DNA of 64,000 nt from Acidobacteriota bacterium (GTDB lineage: Bacteria; Acidobacteriota; Vicinamibacteria; Marinacidobacterales; Marinacidobacteraceae): positions 1 to 64,000 of the forward strand of contig JAJDVI010000050.1 of assembly GCA_022826195.1 (NCBI GenBank), read 5' to 3'. Positions 63,001 to 64,000 of this stretch are shown here, piece by piece (within the stretch, counting starts at the first letter, position 1; each line of letters starts with the position of its first letter). Below the pieces are notes generated by a model. The model ran no database searches. It was not told the DNA's origin and saw nothing but the letters and a program-made list of their open reading frames with translations. Position numbers and translations under genes: made by a program.

Positions 63001-63711
63001 CCGACTCCGGACGCTTTTCCGGAGGCCCCCTCGTGGAGCGATGCGGAGCGGCTGCGGCGCGAACGCGAGGCGCTCGGCTTCTACTGGGAAGGACATCCCG
63101 CAACGGAGTACCGGGAGGCGCTGAAGGCGACCGTCACGGGCCCGGTGAAGGCGGCGCTCCATGCGAAGCCGAAGGCGGCGGCGACCGTCGTCGGCCTCGC
63201 GCGCGAACTGCGGAAGCGGACGACAAGGGCGGGGCGGCCGATGGGCCAGTTCACCCTCGAAGACGAAACCGGAGTGATCGGGGTGGTGGTCTTCCCCGAC
63301 CTGTGGGAGGCGTGCCCTCCACTCGACGGCGAGCCCGTGGTGGTGGTCGAGGGGAGCCTCCGGGGAGACGCCGCGGGGAGCCCGGGCGGCGGCGGCCGCC
63401 GCGGCCAGCGGGGCGAACTGGCCGCTTCCCAGATCCGTCTCGCCGACGAGGCGCCGTACCAGCTCGCCCGGCGTGTCGAGCTGCTGGTGACCGAACCGGA
63501 GCGGCTGGGAGACCGGTTGCAGGAACTGTTCGTCCGGCATCCCGGGACGCGCCCGTTGCTGCTTCGGGTGCGGAATCGCGGCATCGAGGTCCTGCTCGAG
63601 ACCGCCACGGAGGTCCATCCAAGCCGCGCTTTCGCCCGGGCCGCCTGGGAACTCCTGGGGCCGGACACCGTGCGCCTCGACGGCAGGCTGCCGCCTTCCT
63701 TCGCGCACTGA
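60085..63711 (+). CDS. dnaE: DNA polymerase III subunit alpha (DnaE1 type)
   Basis: Replicative polymerase, 1208 aa. An N-terminal PHP domain (HLHTHTEYSLLDG, AITDHGNLIG) is followed by the palm with catalytic Asp residues in PDIDVDF (Asp424 and Asp426) and in FKMDFLGLRNL (Asp592). The tau-binding/OB part near 1035-1110 includes GQFTLEDETGVIGVVVFPD. The Gly/Arg linker GSPGGGGRRGQRG near 1100 is unusual. Next to it accA begins, the dnaE-accA order seen in many bacteria. Confidence 0.96.
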   Translation: MSGAGSGAVENRPFVHLHTHTEYSLLDGMSRLSDIVGRAAREGMPAVAITDHGNLIGALKFHGAAREVGVKPILGCEAYVAPGSRREQNPDSENQHLVLLAKNRTGFRNLMRLSSIAYTEGFYFKPRMDFELLAEHHEGLIALSACPKGIVPREVTTDGDPVEWAGRYQEVFGKDNYYLEIMDHTPPGGATPEGARLSDLEQRIRTGVVEVARKTGIPLVGTNDSHYASAEDADAHDLRLCISTNRPVRDPRRLKFHSDQFFFKSSEAMRAVFDDCPDAYRNTLEIAEQVEDFELVEKRNLLPDFEVPAETTLDAHFEESARSGLARRLESPEVHGDRPPRSDYEDRLAMELDVIRRTGYSAYFLIVQDFVRFAQDCHIPVGPGRGSAAGSLVAYALGITDIDPLAHGLLFERFLNSERISPPDIDVDFCEVRREEVLDYVTETYGNDRVAQIMTLGTMQAKLVLRDVGRMLELPPPQVDRLAKLIPDGMSLPQALESVTELREARRNPEFARLFELAARLEGLPRSIGTHAAGVVIAPGPLEEILPLYRDVETRRPGSGRAPKGSGQAVTVRRRTQWDMNDCEAAGLFKMDFLGLRNLTQIEDCARRVQEDPNTSCTAGEVEALALIRAGHFEKVPPDPETFRLFARADTDGIFQFESPGMRDLLSRYEPENLDDLAAMNALYRPGPLESGMADDFVAAKKKGRLSDKLDPRVRELVQETRGLIVYQEQVMLVAQQLAGFSLNRADGLRKAMGKKDPERMAREEGGFVEGAVAGGLSRQVAQETFQQIAKFAGYGFNRSHAVGYALVAYVAGWLKTHFPLHFLASLLTAQHRAGDKDERIARIRHGAEAAGIPVLPPDVQRSGAEAVVEGRGVRYGLEAVKQVGSRAAREIERARREHGRFESLGHFLESVEPKTLNRGVVEALCCGGALDFLDVPRSRILPAIPGALEAAHRVRGRKEAGVQSLFGGGSEPTPDAFPEAPSWSDAERLRREREALGFYWEGHPATEYREALKATVTGPVKAALHAKPKAAATVVGLARELRKRTTRAGRPMGQFTLEDETGVIGVVVFPDLWEACPPLDGEPVVVVEGSLRGDAAGSPGGGGRRGQRGELAASQIRLADEAPYQLARRVELLVTEPERLGDRLQELFVRHPGTRPLLLRVRNRGIEVLLETATEVHPSRAFARAAWELLGPDTVRLDGRLPPSFAH

Positions 63712-63731
63712 TCGACCGAACTCGGGTTCCG

Positions 63732-63756
63732 AATCCCGGTTCCGTGGTACGGGATT
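63732..63756. terminator. AATCCCG-CGGGATT hairpin between dnaE and accA
   Basis: Seven-base perfect inverted repeat (63732-63738 and 63750-63756) with an 11-nt loop, 21 nt after the dnaE stop. A U-tract is missing, so it may be an attenuator-like or processing hairpin, or a protein site upstream of the accA promoter. Confidence 0.35.
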
Positions 63757-63774
63757 TGCCTGACGGCGCCTCGC

Positions 63775-63780
63775 TACACT
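63775..63780 (+). promoter_or_regulatory. -10-like element of accA
   Basis: TACACT ends 7 nt before GTG 63788, another leaderless geometry. TTGCCT at 63756-63761 is too close (13 nt) to be a standard -35. Confidence 0.4.
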
Positions 63781-63787
63781 TCACATC

Positions 63788-64000
63788 GTGCAGCGCGAGT
63801 TCCTCGACTTCGAGGCTGACATCCAGGCGATTGTCCAGCGGATCGAAGCACTTACCGGATATCCCGACAGCCACCGGGCGGAGATCGCCGGGCTGGAACG
63901 GGAACTCCTGCGCCGCCGCCAGCGAGTCTATGCCGGCCTGACACCCTGGCAGCGGGTGCGGGTGGCGCGCCATCCCGAACGTCCCTACTCGCTCGACTAT
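63788..64000 (+). CDS. accA: Acetyl-CoA carboxylase carboxyltransferase subunit alpha (5' part)
   Basis: The first 71 codons are inside the window and the gene runs off the end. (M)QREFLDFEADIQAIVQRIEA opens the typical AccA N-terminus, with ELERELLRRRQRVYAGLTPWQRV and VARHPERPYSLDY following. With AccD it transfers carboxyl from biotin to acetyl-CoA in fatty acid synthesis. GTG is the only start that fits; no Shine-Dalgarno. Confidence 0.93.
   Translation, partial: MQREFLDFEADIQAIVQRIEALTGYPDSHRAEIAGLERELLRRRQRVYAGLTPWQRVRVARHPERPYSLDY

Noticed and set aside
61075-63708. 877-codon minus-strand frame opposite dnaE
   Set aside because: Shadow of dnaE.
63756-63780. Complete promoter TTGCCT/TACACT before accA
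   Set aside because: Spacing is 13 nt, too short for a standard promoter; only the -10-like part is kept.

Overview
The window is about 70% GC (by eye) and almost fully coding. It looks like chromosomal core sequence from a diderm bacterium. BamD, lipoprotein signal peptides, an RsmB-PASTA-Rpe run, bactofilin, YdcH/DUF465 and a DUF3500 protein would fit an Acidobacteriota-like lineage, but that placement is inference from gene content and order. There are two tRNA genes (Val-GAC, Gly-CCC), no rRNA, no CRISPR array and no recognisable prophage or insertion sequence.

Layout. 1-7.2 kb: tRNA-Val, then the translation cluster thrS-infC-rpmI-rplT, followed by a coiled-coil gene, zapA and thiL, with gatCA convergent to thiL. 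7.2-11.8 kb: agmatine-to-putrescine module (exported agmatine deiminase, NhaC-type carrier, N-carbamoylputrescine amidase) and a YhhQ-type transporter. 11.8-22.2 kb, minus strand: alaS-recX, a soluble Ser/Thr kinase with a zinc ribbon, the grpE-dnaJ-prmA-rsmE heat-shock/methylation operon, then bactofilin-ald-lipoate ligase behind tRNA-Gly. 22.4-32.7 kb: sugar-nucleotide genes, pgsA, bamD, and a long minus-strand operon def-fmt-GDPD-rsmB-PASTA-rpe-thioesterase. 32.7-39.3 kb: DUF3500, a Cu+ P-type ATPase, a 44-residue RHH-like protein, and a giant DUF349 protein. 39.4-46.5 kb: MFS-hydrolase-glutamate dehydrogenase-CDP-alcohol phosphotransferase, and a TAXI-TRAP transporter. 46.5-64 kb: mutS and tsaB (divergent), DUF465-psd-pssA, a 1314-residue sensor kinase, a beta-propeller lipoprotein-like gene, guaA-dnaE, and the 5' end of accA.

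Two initiation patterns stand out. First, at least eleven transcription-unit starts have a TANNNT/CANAAT -10-like hexamer ending only 6-11 nt before the start codon. The mRNA would then begin at or next to that codon (leaderless), with GTG and TTG used as well as ATG. guaA shows the same arrangement on a 23-codon upstream ORF whose TGA overlaps the guaA ATG. Second, three genes (prmA, the TAXI permease and the RHH-like gene) have no ATG/GTG/TTG in frame where their family-typical N-terminus requires one. In all three an in-frame CTG overlaps the TGA stop of the preceding gene (CTGA). infC adds a third oddity: an ATC start behind a perfect 10-nt Shine-Dalgarno sequence.

Most genes are housekeeping. 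The accessory interest lies in the exported agmatine deiminase module, the HGD-type kinase with C-terminal zinc ribbon, the giant multi-spanning sensor kinase without a neighbouring response regulator, and small CTTCAG-core palindromes between genes.
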